From contig NZ_PDNI01000065.1 in the NCBI RefSeq assembly GCF_002925845.1, positions 248,001-312,000 of the forward strand: DNA of 64,000 bases. Direction: 5' to 3'. Each line of letters opens with the position of its first letter. The stretch's first letter is position 1. Made by a program: the position numbers and the translations under genes. This DNA is from Roseovarius nitratireducens (GTDB lineage: Bacteria > Pseudomonadota > Alphaproteobacteria > Rhodobacterales > Rhodobacteraceae). The notes under the pieces were generated by a model. That model made no database searches. It worked only from the letters and a program-made list of their open reading frames with translations, and was not told the DNA's origin. Shown here in pieces: positions 15,771-25,393 of the stretch.

Positions 15771-17024
15771 ATGCCCAGCCTCTGCCGCGATTGCCTGCAC
15801 CCGTTCGAGCGCGCCCCGCGCTGCCCCGCCTGTGGCAGCCCCCGGATCGTGGCGCATCCCGAATTGTGGGAGTTGAGCATCGCGCACATGGACTGCGATG
15901 CCTTCTATGCAAGCGTGGAAAAGCGCGACAATCCCGAGCTTGCGCACAAGCCCGTCATCATCGGTGGCGGGCGGCGCGGTGTGGTCTCGACCGCCTGCTA
16001 TGTTGCGCGCATCCGCGGCGTGCGCTCGGCCATGCCGATGTTCCAGGCGCTGCGGCTTTGCCCCGACGCGGTGGTGATCCGGCCACGGATGGAGACCTAT
16101 GCCGAGGTGTCGCGCGCCATCCGCGCGATGATGCTCGATCTCACCCCGGCGGTGGAGCCGCTCTCGCTCGACGAGGCGTTTCTCGACCTCACCGGCACCG
16201 CGCGACTGCATGGCGCACCGCCCGCCGTGGTTTTGGCGCGGCTCGTCCGGAGGATGCGCGACGAGCTTGGGCTCACAGGCTCCATCGGGCTGAGCCACAA
16301 CAAGTTTCTCGCGAAAATCGCCTCGGACCTCGACAAGCCGCAGGGGTTCTCGGTGATCGGGCGCGCCGAGACCGCCGATTTCCTGCGCGAGCAGCCGGTG
16401 AGCCTGATTTGGGGGGTGGGCCAGGCCACGCGCGCGGCCCTGCACGACGCCGGTATCCGCAGCTTTGCCGACCTGCTGAGATGGGAGCGGTCCGATCTCG
16501 TGGCGCGTTTTGGCGCGATGGGGGACAGGCTGTGGCACCTCGCGCGGGGACAGGACCGCAGGCGCGTCACGGCGAACGCGCCGGTCAAGTCGATCTCGAA
16601 CGAGACCACCTTCGGCGAGGATATCGCCGATCCCGACCTGCTCGACGGGCACCTGTGGCGGCTGTCGGAAAAGGTGGCGGACCGGGCCAAGGCGCGCGCG
16701 CTCGCGGGCCGGGTCGTGACGCTCAAGCTCAAGCACAGCGACCATCGGATCATCACCCGCAGGCACGCCCTGCGCGAGCCCACGCAACTGGCCGACACGC
16801 TATATCGCACGGCGCGCGGGTTGATGGACCATGTAACCGCCGGGGCGGCGTGGCGACTTGTCGGGGTGGGGCTGTCGGATCTCGTGGCCGCGGCAGAGGC
16901 GGATCGCGCGGGCGATCTTCTCGACCCCGCAGCCCCGCGCCGCGCCGAAGCGGAGCGCGCCACCGATGCGATCCGCGCGCGTTTCGGCCCGGACGCGATC
17001 GTGAAGGGGCGGTCGCTGCGGTAG
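15771..17024 (+). CDS. dinB: DNA polymerase IV (Y family) with N-terminal zinc ribbon
   Basis: 417 residues. Error-prone lesion-bypass polymerase. An N-terminal MPSLCRDC...CPAC pattern (Cys5, 8, 18, 21) forms a zinc ribbon absent from E. coli DinB but usual in Rhodobacteraceae. The palm motifs are HMDCDAFYASVE (first catalytic Asp) and SLDEAFLDLTG (Asp-Glu). The HhH region shows SIGLSHNKFLAKIASDLDKP and the little finger follows from VKSISNETTFGEDI. ATG 15771 preferred over GTG 15762. A LexA box was not evident upstream. Confidence 0.94.
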   Translation: MPSLCRDCLHPFERAPRCPACGSPRIVAHPELWELSIAHMDCDAFYASVEKRDNPELAHKPVIIGGGRRGVVSTACYVARIRGVRSAMPMFQALRLCPDAVVIRPRMETYAEVSRAIRAMMLDLTPAVEPLSLDEAFLDLTGTARLHGAPPAVVLARLVRRMRDELGLTGSIGLSHNKFLAKIASDLDKPQGFSVIGRAETADFLREQPVSLIWGVGQATRAALHDAGIRSFADLLRWERSDLVARFGAMGDRLWHLARGQDRRRVTANAPVKSISNETTFGEDIADPDLLDGHLWRLSEKVADRAKARALAGRVVTLKLKHSDHRIITRRHALREPTQLADTLYRTARGLMDHVTAGAAWRLVGVGLSDLVAAAEADRAGDLLDPAAPRRAEAERATDAIRARFGPDAIVKGRSLR

Positions 17025-17116
17025 GGCATGCCGATCGTGAGCGGACTCCGGTTCCGAACTCCAGGTAAAGCTATATTGCAACCCTGCGGCGCGATACTGC
17101 AGATGACCCGCGTAGA

Positions 17117-18030
17117 TCAGCCCGCGAGATCGCTGTCGGCCATTCGACGCGCGGCGTCTCGCATTCTGACATCGGGCGCGGCCCCGGGATCGGTTTCGGC
17201 CAGAGCCGTCGTCAGGGTCTGATGGCCAATCTCGTAATTCTGCTGGCCCTTGGTCCAGTCAAGAAAATTGGCGCGCGGTGCGGTCGGCAACTTGACGAGG
17301 ATGTCGCGGCCCATGTCCATCCGCCCTGTCTCGCGTCGGGAGTTGATGATCATGGACCGGGACAGGATCGAGGGGATGCGCGGGAACCTGTTCTTGCGGC
17401 TACGCTTGAACAGGAAGCCGCGCAGCGCGCCCAGACGTCCGGGCAGAGCATCGTAATCCGCCTGCACCTGCCAGTTGCTGCCATTGTTGAAATCAAAGAC
17501 GATATTCGGCCCCGACTTGACCCGTCGCATCGTCTCCAACGGCACGTTCTCCAGCAACCCGCCATCAATCAGCACCTCCCCCTCGCCGGTCAGGATGGGC
17601 GGAAGAAGCGCGGGGATGGAGCCGGAGGTTCGCACGGCTTTCCATAACGGTCCGGACCGGTGGACATGGATATCGTTGCGCGACAGGTTGGACGAGACCG
17701 CGAAGAACGGCATCGCCAGATCCTCGATCAGGCCATCGCCGAAGTGCTTGGCCAACTGCGCATCGAATATGCGGTGATCGAGCACCGAGTAGAGCGGCAC
17801 ATTAAGACGGTTCATCGCGCGGCTGGTCACGAATATCTCGTTGCAGCGGCGCATGATCTCTTCGGCCGGGAGCCCTGCGCGATGGCCGCCGCCATCGCCG
17901 CCCCGACGCTGGTGCCGCCGATGTAGTCCACGGGAATGCCGGCCTCTGACATGGCACGCAAGGCACCCACATGCGCGGTTCCGAACGCACCGCCGCCCGC
18001 CAGCACGACGCCCACGGCACGGTCGCTGGA
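17117..18030 (-). pseudogene. Patatin-like phospholipase, truncated and frameshifted
   Basis: The 5' part encodes [20 protein letters not shown] and [18 protein letters not shown] (oxyanion Gly-rich loop and GxSxG serine). The frame then changes at ~17871-17875, where one C appears to be missing in a GGCTCCCGG context, and continues as [13 protein letters not shown] through IDGGLLENVPLETMRR (catalytic Asp in DGG) to the stop at 17117. The long N-terminal region usual for this NTE-like subgroup is absent; homology starts only where the neighbouring amidohydrolase gene ends. Two independent lesions argue for a pseudogene, although the frameshift alone could be a sequencing error. Confidence 0.75.
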
Positions 18031-18037
18031 CAGGCGA

Positions 18038-18901
18038 TCACTCGGCGGCGAGCGGCATCGCCTGCGCGCGCCCGATCTCGGTGATCTCTTGGATAACACC
18101 GCACATAAGCCGCCGGAATGCCTCGAAATTTCCGTTTGGACGGATCAGTCGCTCGTTCATGTAGAGCGCGCGGTCGATCTCGATCTGAACGGCGTGGCGC
18201 CCGCGCGAGGGGCGCCCGTAGGCCTGCGTGATATAGGCCCCGGCAAAGGGCGTGTTGCGCGTGACCATCAGCCCGGCGCGGGTAAAGGCGGCTTCGATCC
18301 GGTCCACGATCTCGCCGTCGGCCGCCGCGCCGAACCGGTCGCCCAGCACGACCTCGGGGCGGCGGAGGCCGCGGCTTGCGACCGTGTCCATCGCCTCGTG
18401 GGGCATCGAGTGGCAATCTATCAGGATCGCCTGCCCGAACATCAGGTGCGCCTGGTCCAACTGGCCCTGCAGCGCCTCGTGATACGGGCGCCAGAAGTCG
18501 TCGATGCGGTGGCGGGCCTCGGCGAGGGTGATCTTGCCGGAATAGATCGCGCGACCGTTGGCGACGACACGGGGGATGACGCCGAGGCCCGAGGCGATGC
18601 GGGGGTTGTGGCCCTGCCGGCTGACCCCCTCGATCAGCGCCGGGTCAAGCTCGTCCGGGCTTCGGTTGAGATCGACATATGCGCGCGGCGCCCCCGCCCG
18701 CAAGAGCGGCGCGCCGACCCGTGGAGCACTGTCAAACAGTTGATCTACATAGGCATCTTCGGACGAGCGCACCGAATGTTCGTTGAGCCGCGTGCGCCGC
18801 AGGAAGGACCACGAATAGTCCCGCCCGCTATGCGGCGAGGCGAACACCACCGACGTGGTGCGGCGCTCGGGGTGGGTGAGATGATACGCGGCCTTGGGCA
18901 T
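18038..18901 (-). CDS. N-formylglutamate amidohydrolase family protein
   Basis: 287 residues. Family motifs: [58 protein letters not shown] (metal ligand region) and [20 protein letters not shown] followed by [10 protein letters not shown]. The family contains the HutG-type enzyme hydrolysing N-formylglutamate in histidine degradation. No other hut gene is nearby, so the substrate is uncertain. Its 3' end abuts the truncated patatin pseudogene. Confidence 0.85.
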   Translation of the reverse strand: MPKAAYHLTHPERRTTSVVFASPHSGRDYSWSFLRRTRLNEHSVRSSEDAYVDQLFDSAPRVGAPLLRAGAPRAYVDLNRSPDELDPALIEGVSRQGHNPRIASGLGVIPRVVANGRAIYSGKITLAEARHRIDDFWRPYHEALQGQLDQAHLMFGQAILIDCHSMPHEAMDTVASRGLRRPEVVLGDRFGAAADGEIVDRIEAAFTRAGLMVTRNTPFAGAYITQAYGRPSRGRHAVQIEIDRALYMNERLIRPNGNFEAFRRLMCGVIQEITEIGRAQAMPLAAE

Positions 18902-19042
18902 CGGGGACTCCTCGGGGGATATAATAGACGGAAATCGCAGCGCTAAAAGCCCTTGATCCCTCCCCCGACTCCTTTTATACGCCAGCGGACCGGCGCGGAA
19001 TTCCGCGCCCCTCTTTGTTACGGGGGGCGGGGGGCCGGGTCA

Positions 19043-19117
19043 GGGCGATTAGCTCAGCGGTAGAGCACTTCGTTGACATCGAAGGGGTCACAAGTTCGAA
19101 CCTTGTATCGCCCACCA
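19043..19117 (+). tRNA. tRNA-Val (GAC)
   Basis: 75 nt including encoded CCA. The acceptor stem GGGCGAT pairs fully with ATCGCCC; D-arm is AGCTCAGCGGTAGAGC; anticodon stem CTTCG/CGAAG holds loop TTGACAT with anticodon GAC; T-loop is GTTCGAACC. Upstream of rpmJ. Confidence 0.95.
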
Positions 19118-19199
19118 TCGAATTATCGTTGCGTGTCAAGCACGTAACACCCGCAACCCCAGGTGCGCCGGCGCGTGCCGCGACAGACAGGAGACGACC

Positions 19200-19325
19200 A
19201 TGAAGGTGCGCAATTCGCTGCGTTCTCTGAAGAACCGGCACCGCGATTGCCGTGTCGTGCGCCGCAAGGGCCGCGTTTACGTCATCAACAAGACCCACCG
19301 CAAGTTCAAGGCGCGGCAGGGCTGA
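19200..19325 (+). CDS. rpmJ: Ribosomal protein L36
   Basis: 41 residues, [16 protein letters not shown] and then [17 protein letters not shown], the conserved 50S L36 sequence. It has only one cysteine, so it is the form without the four-ligand zinc site, as usual in alphaproteobacteria. The start is preceded by CAGGAGACGACC, a good ribosome-binding site. Confidence 0.93.
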   Translation: MKVRNSLRSLKNRHRDCRVVRRKGRVYVINKTHRKFKARQG

Positions 19326-19482
19326 AACCGGGCTGAGACCGGGCCCGCGGCGGCCCGTCCCTCGCCACGAAGCTACAGGTTCGGGGCGTGAACCGCACGG
19401 TTCGCGCCCTTTCGCGTGCGCGGGGGTAACGATTTGTTCACCGCCCCGCGCGAGGCTGCCCGTCCCAATCCCGAGGACGGCC

Positions 19483-19797
19483 ATGACCGAGCAGATATTT
19501 CCCCCCGTTCCCGAGATCACCATCGAGACGCTGCGCCGCTCGCTCGGCGCCTGCCTCGACGAGGTGCGGCTGAGCGGGCAACAGCGGATCGTGATGCGCC
19601 GCGGCCGCCCGGTGGCGGGGCTCGTGACGGTGACGGAGGCGCGGGCGCTGTGGACCCTCGACCACGAGAGCGCGGTCTATTCCGAATGGCGCATGCGCGA
19701 ACGCCTCGACACCCTCGCCCGCCGCCGCGATGCCGTGAGCCGGCAGGCCGAGGCGGAGCGACGGGCGGCGTTCGAGAGGGGGGTGTTGGGGCGGTGA
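19483..19797 (+). CDS. Phd/YefM-like antitoxin-family protein, orphan
   Basis: 104 residues. The core IETLRRSLGACLDEVRLSGQ then QRIVMRRGRPVAGLVTVTEA has the Phd/YefM pattern (short helix, beta hairpin, rGrPvAgLV). The remaining 45 residues are a charged helix (RERLDTLARRRDAVSRQAEA), where Phd proteins bind their toxin. No toxin gene lies on either side: rpmJ is upstream and an FRG-domain gene is convergent downstream. It may be a regulator or a leftover antitoxin. Confidence 0.6.
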   Translation: MTEQIFPPVPEITIETLRRSLGACLDEVRLSGQQRIVMRRGRPVAGLVTVTEARALWTLDHESAVYSEWRMRERLDTLARRRDAVSRQAEAERRAAFERGVLGR

Positions 19798-19914
19798 AGG
19801 GGGGGGTCGTGGATGGCCGGAGGCAGCCCCGAAGCAGACATGCTTTCAGAGACCGCCGACAATACCGGTCAGTATCTGCTTGGCTAAAAGAGATATGCCG
19901 CAGTTATTGCATAG

Positions 19915-21045
19915 CTATGGGTCGTAACCAAACTGCCGGTGCCGGTACTCTCGGCACAATCCTTCTATCCCCGGAAATAACGAACCTGGCGAAATCCCCA
20001 TATAACCGAGCTGCCTTAGAACGTCTTCATACTCACTCTGAGGAAGATCATAGACCTTAAGATACTTGTTCGCGGTCAAACTCTCTTGATAGGTTATGTA
20101 ACCTTCGATGTCATCAACATTGGAAATAGATGCAACTGATTGCTGAGGGAGCGCTCTTGGGTTCGCAATCGCTAGGGGTTCGATAAGAGAGAAGTGTGGC
20201 CGACAATGGGTGAGATTCACAATTTGGTTGAAGTCTAATTTCCAGCTATGGGCATCAAACATATAAATTCGAACTTTTCCGGAAGTATCTGAATTTGAGT
20301 GAAAATTATCGGCGAAAGAAGAATACGCAAAATAAGCTGCGATGTATGGCGAATAGGTCCAATCTAACATTGGCGTCGGGTAGCCATGATGTTGAAGAAG
20401 ATGCAGAAAAGCGCCATTGTGGCCGGGATCCATATGACCAAACGTGTTCCCCAAATGCCCTACAGACGCTTTTCGTAACCTTGGAACGTCTTCCTCCCAA
20501 TACCTTACTAGGTCTTTGCGACGAGTACGGTGAAAAGCTGTTCGCAGCCGCCAAGCAGATGACTGCCCCCTAAAAATCGTCGCGTAAGGACGATCGATGT
20601 TCTTTGCGACTTCCTGCTGGAAACTTGCCCAATCGTGAATGCCGGGCTCGGCGACCAGTTGCGATGGTTGATCTGCCGCACTCTTGGTGAGTTTTAAAGT
20701 GCCTTCTTGGCCATTATCGGCTTTCCAAGTACCTTCGGCTCCACTTGTTGCTAGTTCAATCGATATGGATATTTCAGCAGGAAAATTCTCCGTTGCGAAT
20801 TCACCGGCGGCAGCGACACGCGGTTGATTTGGGTGTAGCGCGATTGGTCTAACTTTGAATTCCAGCTTGTTTTCAACTGGGTTTGCTATGAGAGGTGCAT
20901 AAACGTTCGGTCCATCATCAGCATTTAGGAAACCGTAAATGCTACCCTCGAGCCATTGCTTGCGGTGATCAAGATCAAGAAGCACTAGACCATCCTGAGT
21001 GCCAGAAAGCGTGCCGATCCACTGGCCTGAAAATTTCTCCATCAA
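19915..21045 (-). CDS. FRG-domain protein with beta-rich N-terminal domain
   Basis: 376 residues. Residues ~140-300 carry the FRG domain: IFRGQSSAWRLRTAFHR and HHGYPTPMLDWTYSPYIAAY, the most conserved FRG segments. Residues 1-125 (FSGQWIGTLSGTQDGLVLLD) look like a beta-barrel or lipocalin-like domain of unknown role. Codons are visibly more A/T-rich than in neighbours (many AAA, GAT, ATT), pointing to recent transfer. FRG proteins have no firmly assigned activity and often occur in phage-related or defence-rich DNA. It stands alone here, with a repeat-bearing intergenic region upstream. Confidence 0.75.
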   Translation of the reverse strand: MMEKFSGQWIGTLSGTQDGLVLLDLDHRKQWLEGSIYGFLNADDGPNVYAPLIANPVENKLEFKVRPIALHPNQPRVAAAGEFATENFPAEISISIELATSGAEGTWKADNGQEGTLKLTKSAADQPSQLVAEPGIHDWASFQQEVAKNIDRPYATIFRGQSSAWRLRTAFHRTRRKDLVRYWEEDVPRLRKASVGHLGNTFGHMDPGHNGAFLHLLQHHGYPTPMLDWTYSPYIAAYFAYSSFADNFHSNSDTSGKVRIYMFDAHSWKLDFNQIVNLTHCRPHFSLIEPLAIANPRALPQQSVASISNVDDIEGYITYQESLTANKYLKVYDLPQSEYEDVLRQLGYMGISPGSLFPGIEGLCREYRHRQFGYDP

Positions 21046-21322
21046 TCCCTCACCACCATTTGTAGTTTGGATGCTAGGACAATGACATCAGTTAGTCGAT
21101 GTATTGCTGATAAAGTCTGTATGGCGGTATAGGGAACATCAGCTCGACGTTGCCAATGGCGCTCCCTGCGCAAACCCGACCTTCATCGCGCGCGCGGCAA
21201 GCGTAGGATGCGAGGCAATGGTGGACTTCCCCCCACCCTGCGGTTTACCTCCGGCCTTTCGCGAACTTTAGGGACGGTGCGCTGAGCCGCGCGGGCGACC
21301 GACCGTGGGTGGGCGCTGTGCC

Positions 21323-21501
21323 GGTGAGGCTGTGCGCTTTATGTTGCAAGATACTTCTTAGTTTGCCGCTGCTTATAGCGTTGCAAAAGCGCCCGCCCGT
21401 GCGGGCGGTTGGGCGCTCGCGCGGCGGCGTGCAAGCACGCCTTGATTCCGCGCGGGGGAGGGTTGGGCAGTCGGTGAGAGGGAGGCAGGCGCTGGGTGCG
21501 C
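21323..21501 (+). repeat. Two-hairpin intergenic repeat, copy 1
   Basis: About 180 bp beginning GGTGAGGCTGTGCGCTTTAT. The core at 21388-21460 holds hairpins CGCCCGTGCGGGCG and GGCGTGCAAGCACGCC. It is repeated with few changes at 21510 and, in reverse, at 36261. The 692 bp between the FRG gene and hisD (21046-21737) holds no gene I can support; its remaining part, 21046-21322, shows nothing recognisable. Confidence 0.75.
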
Positions 21502-21509
21502 GCTGCGAC

Positions 21510-21711
21510 GGTGGGGCTGCGCGCTTTATGGTGCAAGATACTTCTTAGTTTACCGCTGCTTACAGCGTTGCAAAAGCGCCCGCCCGTGCGGGCGGGTCAT
21601 GCCGGGGGCATGCCTTCGGCATGACCGCTCGCGCGGCGGCGTGCAAGCACGCCTTGATTCCGCGCGGGGGAGGGTTGGGCGGTCAGTGAGAGGGAAGCAG
21701 GCGTGGGGCGG
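21510..21711 (+). repeat. Two-hairpin intergenic repeat, copy 2
   Basis: Near-identical tandem copy of 21323-21501 on the same strand, begun 8 nt after copy 1. A ~30-nt hairpin segment (GTCATGCC...GGCATGAC, 21597-21625) replaces the 8-nt TTGGGCGC of copy 1. It ends 27 nt before the hisD stop codon. Confidence 0.75.
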
Positions 21712-21737
21712 GCTGGCGTGTCGGCTGCCCCCCTCCC

Positions 21738-23039
21738 CTACCGGTTCAAATAATCCAGCCGTGCGCGGACCGACAATCCGTGGGCCTCGAGGCTCTCGGC
21801 GTTGGCCAGCGTCTCGGCGGCGGGGCCGATCCTGGCGAGCGCCTCGGGGGTCATCTTGGCCAGCGTCGTGCGCTTGAGGAAATCCATCACCGACAGCCCC
21901 GAAGAGAACCGCGCCGAGCGGGCCGTGGGCAGGACGTGGTTGGGCCCGCCGACGTAGTCGCCGATGGCCTCGGGCGTCCAGGCGCCGAGGAAGATCGCGC
22001 CGGCATGGGTGATCTGCGTAGCGAGCGCATCCGGGTCGGCGACGCAAAGCTCCAGGTGCTCGGGCGCGATGCGGTTGCTGAGGGCTGCGGCGGTGGCGAG
22101 GTCGGGCACGGTGATGATGGCGCCGAAGTCGCGCCAGCTCGCCCCCGCGATGGCGCGGCGCTCCAGCGTTTCGAGCCGGGCCTCGACGGCGGCGGCGACG
22201 TCGCGGGCGAGGGCTGCGTCATCGGTGATGAGGATGGCCTGTGCGCTCTCGTCATGCTCGGCCTGGCTGAGCATGTCGAGGGCGATCCAGTCGGGGTTCT
22301 GGCCCGCATCGGCGATGACGAGGATTTCGGAAGGCCCGGCGATCATGTCGATGCCGACGCGGCCGAAGACCCGCCGCTTGGCCGCCGCCACGTAGGCGTT
22401 GCCGGGGCCGGTGATCTTGTCCACCGGCGCGATGCTCTGTGTCCCGTAGGCCAGCGCCGCGATGGCCTGCGCGCCGCCGACGCGGTAAATCTCGTCCACC
22501 CCGGCGAGGTGCGCGGCCAAGAGGACCAGCGGGTTGGCGCGGCCATCGGGTATCGGCACGGTGATGGCGAGGCGCGCCACCCCGGCCACCTTGGCGGGAA
22601 TCGCGTTCATCAGCACCGAGGACGGGTAGGAGGCGAGGCCGCCGGGGACATAGAGCCCCGCCGCGCCGACCGGCGTCCAGCGCCAGCCAAGGGTGGCGCC
22701 GTCGGGGTCGGTCCAGCTTTCGTCCTGCGGCATCTGGCGGGCGTGGTAGGCGCGGATGCGCTCGGCGGCGAGATCCAGCGCGGCGCGCTCGGCATCGGGC
22801 ACCTCGGCCACCAGCGCGTCGATCTCGGCGCTGGAGAATCGGAGGGTCTGGGGCGAGAGCGCCACCCGGTCGAATTTCGCGGTCAGCTCTATCAGCGCCG
22901 CGTCGCCGCGCGCGCGGATATCGGCGATGATCGCGGCGACGGTGTCGTCCACGTCCGCGCTGTCCTCTCGCTTGGCGCCGAGCAGGGCGGTGAACCGGGT
23001 CTCGAAATCGGGCGCGGTGGCGTCGAGCGTGATGGGCAT
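21738..23039 (-). CDS. hisD: Histidinol dehydrogenase
   Basis: 433 residues. Last two steps of histidine synthesis, L-histidinol to L-histidine with 2 NAD+, Zn-dependent. Motifs: GLYVPGGLASYPSSVLMNAI, VGGAQAIAALAYGT, KITGPGNAYVAAAKR, IAGPSEILVIAD, LSQAEHDESAQAILI (metal ligands) and GPNHVLPTARSARFSSGLSV. The frame is open further upstream, but ATG 23037-23039 has GAAAGGACC before it and fits the family N-terminus. Last gene of the run 25061-21738. Confidence 0.96.
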   Translation of the reverse strand: MPITLDATAPDFETRFTALLGAKREDSADVDDTVAAIIADIRARGDAALIELTAKFDRVALSPQTLRFSSAEIDALVAEVPDAERAALDLAAERIRAYHARQMPQDESWTDPDGATLGWRWTPVGAAGLYVPGGLASYPSSVLMNAIPAKVAGVARLAITVPIPDGRANPLVLLAAHLAGVDEIYRVGGAQAIAALAYGTQSIAPVDKITGPGNAYVAAAKRRVFGRVGIDMIAGPSEILVIADAGQNPDWIALDMLSQAEHDESAQAILITDDAALARDVAAAVEARLETLERRAIAGASWRDFGAIITVPDLATAAALSNRIAPEHLELCVADPDALATQITHAGAIFLGAWTPEAIGDYVGGPNHVLPTARSARFSSGLSVMDFLKRTTLAKMTPEALARIGPAAETLANAESLEAHGLSVRARLDYLNR

Positions 23040-23104
23040 GGGCGGTCCTTTCCGGCGGAGCAGGTAGCGGGCGGGGGGCGCTGTCGCGCGCGCGCGCCCC
23101 GGGG

Positions 23105-23129
23105 TTTCTTCTTGGCGCAAATACCCATG
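23105..23129 (-). repeat. Short 3'-UTR intergenic motif, copy 4
   Basis: Minus strand reads GGGTATTTGCGCCAAGAAGA. It lies 17 nt beyond the DUF2948 stop and upstream of hisD. Confidence 0.55.
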
Positions 23130-23145
23130 TCGCGCCCGGCGGCAA

Positions 23146-23616
23146 TCAGGTGTCGTGGCGGGGCACCTTGCCCGAGGGGGCACGGTAGGGGCGGGTGACG
23201 TCGCGGAGCGTGACCTCCAGCGCCTCGATCTCGAGCCGGATCGCGCCGTCGCCGGCGAGCGTCAGGATCAGGTGGCCCGTGCCCTCCTCGCCCGGCTCGA
23301 ACGTCACCGACAGCAGCGACAGCACGGTGTCGGGATCGTCGCGGTCGATACCCTGGCTGGCCACGCGGAGCACGTTTTCCACCACCAGAAGCGATTGCGT
23401 GCGTTCCGGCCCGTGGCGCTCGCGGCCCTCGTCCTCCCAACGGAAGCGGTTGAGCAGCAGCGCGAAGCGATGGCGGCGCGCCTGCCAGCGCATTTCGGTG
23501 ATGGGAAACACGGCGTCCTGCGCCAGTGCCGAGATCACCTTGAGATCGTCGGGGTCGAAGGCGCCCAGATTGAGCGGCGTCTCGCGCCCGTCCTCGAACG
23601 TGGCATCGTCGGTCAT
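23146..23616 (-). CDS. DUF2948 family protein
   Basis: 156 residues. Conserved stretches [35 protein letters not shown] and [16 protein letters not shown] match DUF2948, an alphaproteobacterial family of unknown function. Its start overlaps the murA stop by 4 nt, and it is followed by hisD. The murA-DUF2948-hisD order is, as far as I know, conserved in Rhodobacteraceae. No secretion or membrane signals. Confidence 0.83.
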   Translation of the reverse strand: MTDDATFEDGRETPLNLGAFDPDDLKVISALAQDAVFPITEMRWQARRHRFALLLNRFRWEDEGRERHGPERTQSLLVVENVLRVASQGIDRDDPDTVLSLLSVTFEPGEEGTGHLILTLAGDGAIRLEIEALEVTLRDVTRPYRAPSGKVPRHDT

Positions 23617-24881
23617 TGGCCGGTAATCCTTTCGATTCTGGCGCCTACGCCGCGCAGCTTTTCCTCGACGCTCTCGTAGCCGCGGTCAAGGTGGTAGACG
23701 CGATTGACGATGGTCTCGCCCTCGGCCGCGAGCCCCGCGAGGATGAGCGAGACGGAGGCGCGCAGGTCGGTGGCCATCACCGGCGCGCCCTTGAGCGTCT
23801 CGACGCCGGTGACGGTGGCGGTGCCGCCCTGCACGTCGATCTGCGCGCCCATGCGCATGAGTTCGGGCGCGTGCATGAAGCGGTTCTCGAAGATGCGTTC
23901 CTCGAGCACCGAGGTGCCTTGGGCCGTGCACATGAGCGCCATCATCTGCGCCTGAAGATCGGTGGGAAAGCCGGGGAACGGCGCGGTCACCACATCGACG
24001 GCGCGCACGCGGCCGTTGCGGCGCGCGACGGTGAGGCCGGCCTCGGTCTCGGTCACGTCGATGCCCGCCTCGTCGAGCTTCTCGCAGAAGGCGGCCAGCA
24101 GGTCGATCCGCCCGCCAAGGCAGGTCACCTCGCCGCCGCAGATCGCGGGGGCGAGCATGTAGGTGCCAAGCTCGATGCGGTCGGGCACGACCGCGTGGGT
24201 GGCGCCACCGAGCCGGTCCACCCCCTCGATGGTGATGGTGTGCGTGCCCTCACCCTCGATCTGCGCGCCCATCTTGCGCAGGCATTGCGCGAGGTCGACG
24301 ATCTCGGGCTCGCGCGCGGCGTTGTCGATCACCGTGGTGCCGCGCGCCAGCGTCGCGGCCATGAGCGCGTTTTCCGTGGCCCCGACCGAGACCATGGGAA
24401 ACGCGACCCGGCCGCCCCGCAGCCCGCCGGGGGCGCGGGCGTGCACGTAGCCGTCGCGCAGGTCGAGCTCGGCGCCCATCGCCTCTAGCGCCTTGAGGTG
24501 AAGATCGACGGGGCGCGCACCGATGGCACAGCCGCCGGGCAGCGATACCACCGCGTGCCCGTCGCGCGCCAGCATCGGGCCAAGCACGAGGATCGAGGCG
24601 CGCATCTTGCGCACGATGTCGTAATCCGCGCGGTGATTGGTTATGCTATGCGACGACAGCGTCAGCACCTGCCCGCCCTGCATCTGCGCCACCTCTGCGC
24701 CGAGCGATTCCAGCAGCGTGCTCATGGTGCGGATATCCGACAGGCGCGGCGCGTTGGTCAGCGTCAGCGGCTCCTCGCTCAGAAGCGTGGCGGGCATCAG
24801 CGTGAGGCACGCGTTCTTGGCCCCGGCAATGGGAATCTGTCCGTGAAGCGGCCCGTTGCCGGTGACGACGATGGAATCCAT
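23613..24881 (-). CDS. murA: UDP-N-acetylglucosamine 1-carboxyvinyltransferase
   Basis: 422 residues, full length. Adds enolpyruvate to UDP-GlcNAc, the first committed step of peptidoglycan synthesis; cytoplasmic. The N-terminus [20 protein letters not shown] carries the catalytic Lys-Asn pair; [19 protein letters not shown] carries the PEP- and fosfomycin-reactive cysteine (Cys118); [15 protein letters not shown] and [13 protein letters not shown] are also typical. Cys rather than Asp at this position predicts the fosfomycin-sensitive form. Confidence 0.97.
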   Translation of the reverse strand: MDSIVVTGNGPLHGQIPIAGAKNACLTLMPATLLSEEPLTLTNAPRLSDIRTMSTLLESLGAEVAQMQGGQVLTLSSHSITNHRADYDIVRKMRASILVLGPMLARDGHAVVSLPGGCAIGARPVDLHLKALEAMGAELDLRDGYVHARAPGGLRGGRVAFPMVSVGATENALMAATLARGTTVIDNAAREPEIVDLAQCLRKMGAQIEGEGTHTITIEGVDRLGGATHAVVPDRIELGTYMLAPAICGGEVTCLGGRIDLLAAFCEKLDEAGIDVTETEAGLTVARRNGRVRAVDVVTAPFPGFPTDLQAQMMALMCTAQGTSVLEERIFENRFMHAPELMRMGAQIDVQGGTATVTGVETLKGAPVMATDLRASVSLILAGLAAEGETIVNRVYHLDRGYESVEEKLRGVGARIERITGQ

Positions 24882-24887
24882 TTGGCT

Positions 24888-25061
24888 CTAGTCCTTCTGC
24901 TCTTCGCCGTGCCCTGCCTCGGTGTGCCCGGCCTCTCCGGCGGCCCGCGCACGCATCTGCGCCTTGCGCCGTGCGAGATTGGCCTTGAGGGCGGATTTGA
25001 GCCTGTCCCCGCGCTCTTTCGGCGCGGCTTTGCGGGTTTCTGGCTTGGGTTTGTCGCTCAT
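24888..25061 (-). CDS. Small highly charged protein upstream of murA
   Basis: 57 residues, MSDKPKPETRKAAPKERGDR followed by LKSALKANLARRKAQMRARA and an acidic, His-containing tail. Start ATG 25059-25061 follows CTCCTGTAAGAGGGGGGAC, a purine-rich ribosome-binding site. It ends 6 nt before murA, so it is probably the first gene of the murA operon. Short basic proteins like this are often annotated upstream of murA in Rhodobacterales; role unknown. Confidence 0.65.
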   Translation of the reverse strand: MSDKPKPETRKAAPKERGDRLKSALKANLARRKAQMRARAAGEAGHTEAGHGEEQKD

Positions 25062-25149
25062 GTCCCCCCTCTTACAGGAGGTGCGAAATAGCGTCCAGTT
25101 ACCCCTTGCGCCCCCGGCGAGAAGCGTCTAATCACCGCGCCAAATCGGC

Positions 25150-25224
<75 letters not shown>

Positions 25225-25393
25225 CCCTCCCCAAGAAAACAAGTACTTGCGGGTCCGGCGAAGAGGGTGATTCAGCCGTTGCCAGAATTCAACGGATCGT
25301 TTAGAACATTATGAGAACATCAGAAAGCTGCTGACAAGGCAGCACTGTTGCCCTACACCCATCGGTGGGGGCGTGGGACAGGAGGACACCAAC

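Noticed and set aside
25225-25393. Attachment-site duplication of the tRNA-Thr 3' end
   Set aside because: No second copy of the tRNA 3' sequence found by eye downstream to 28.6 kb.
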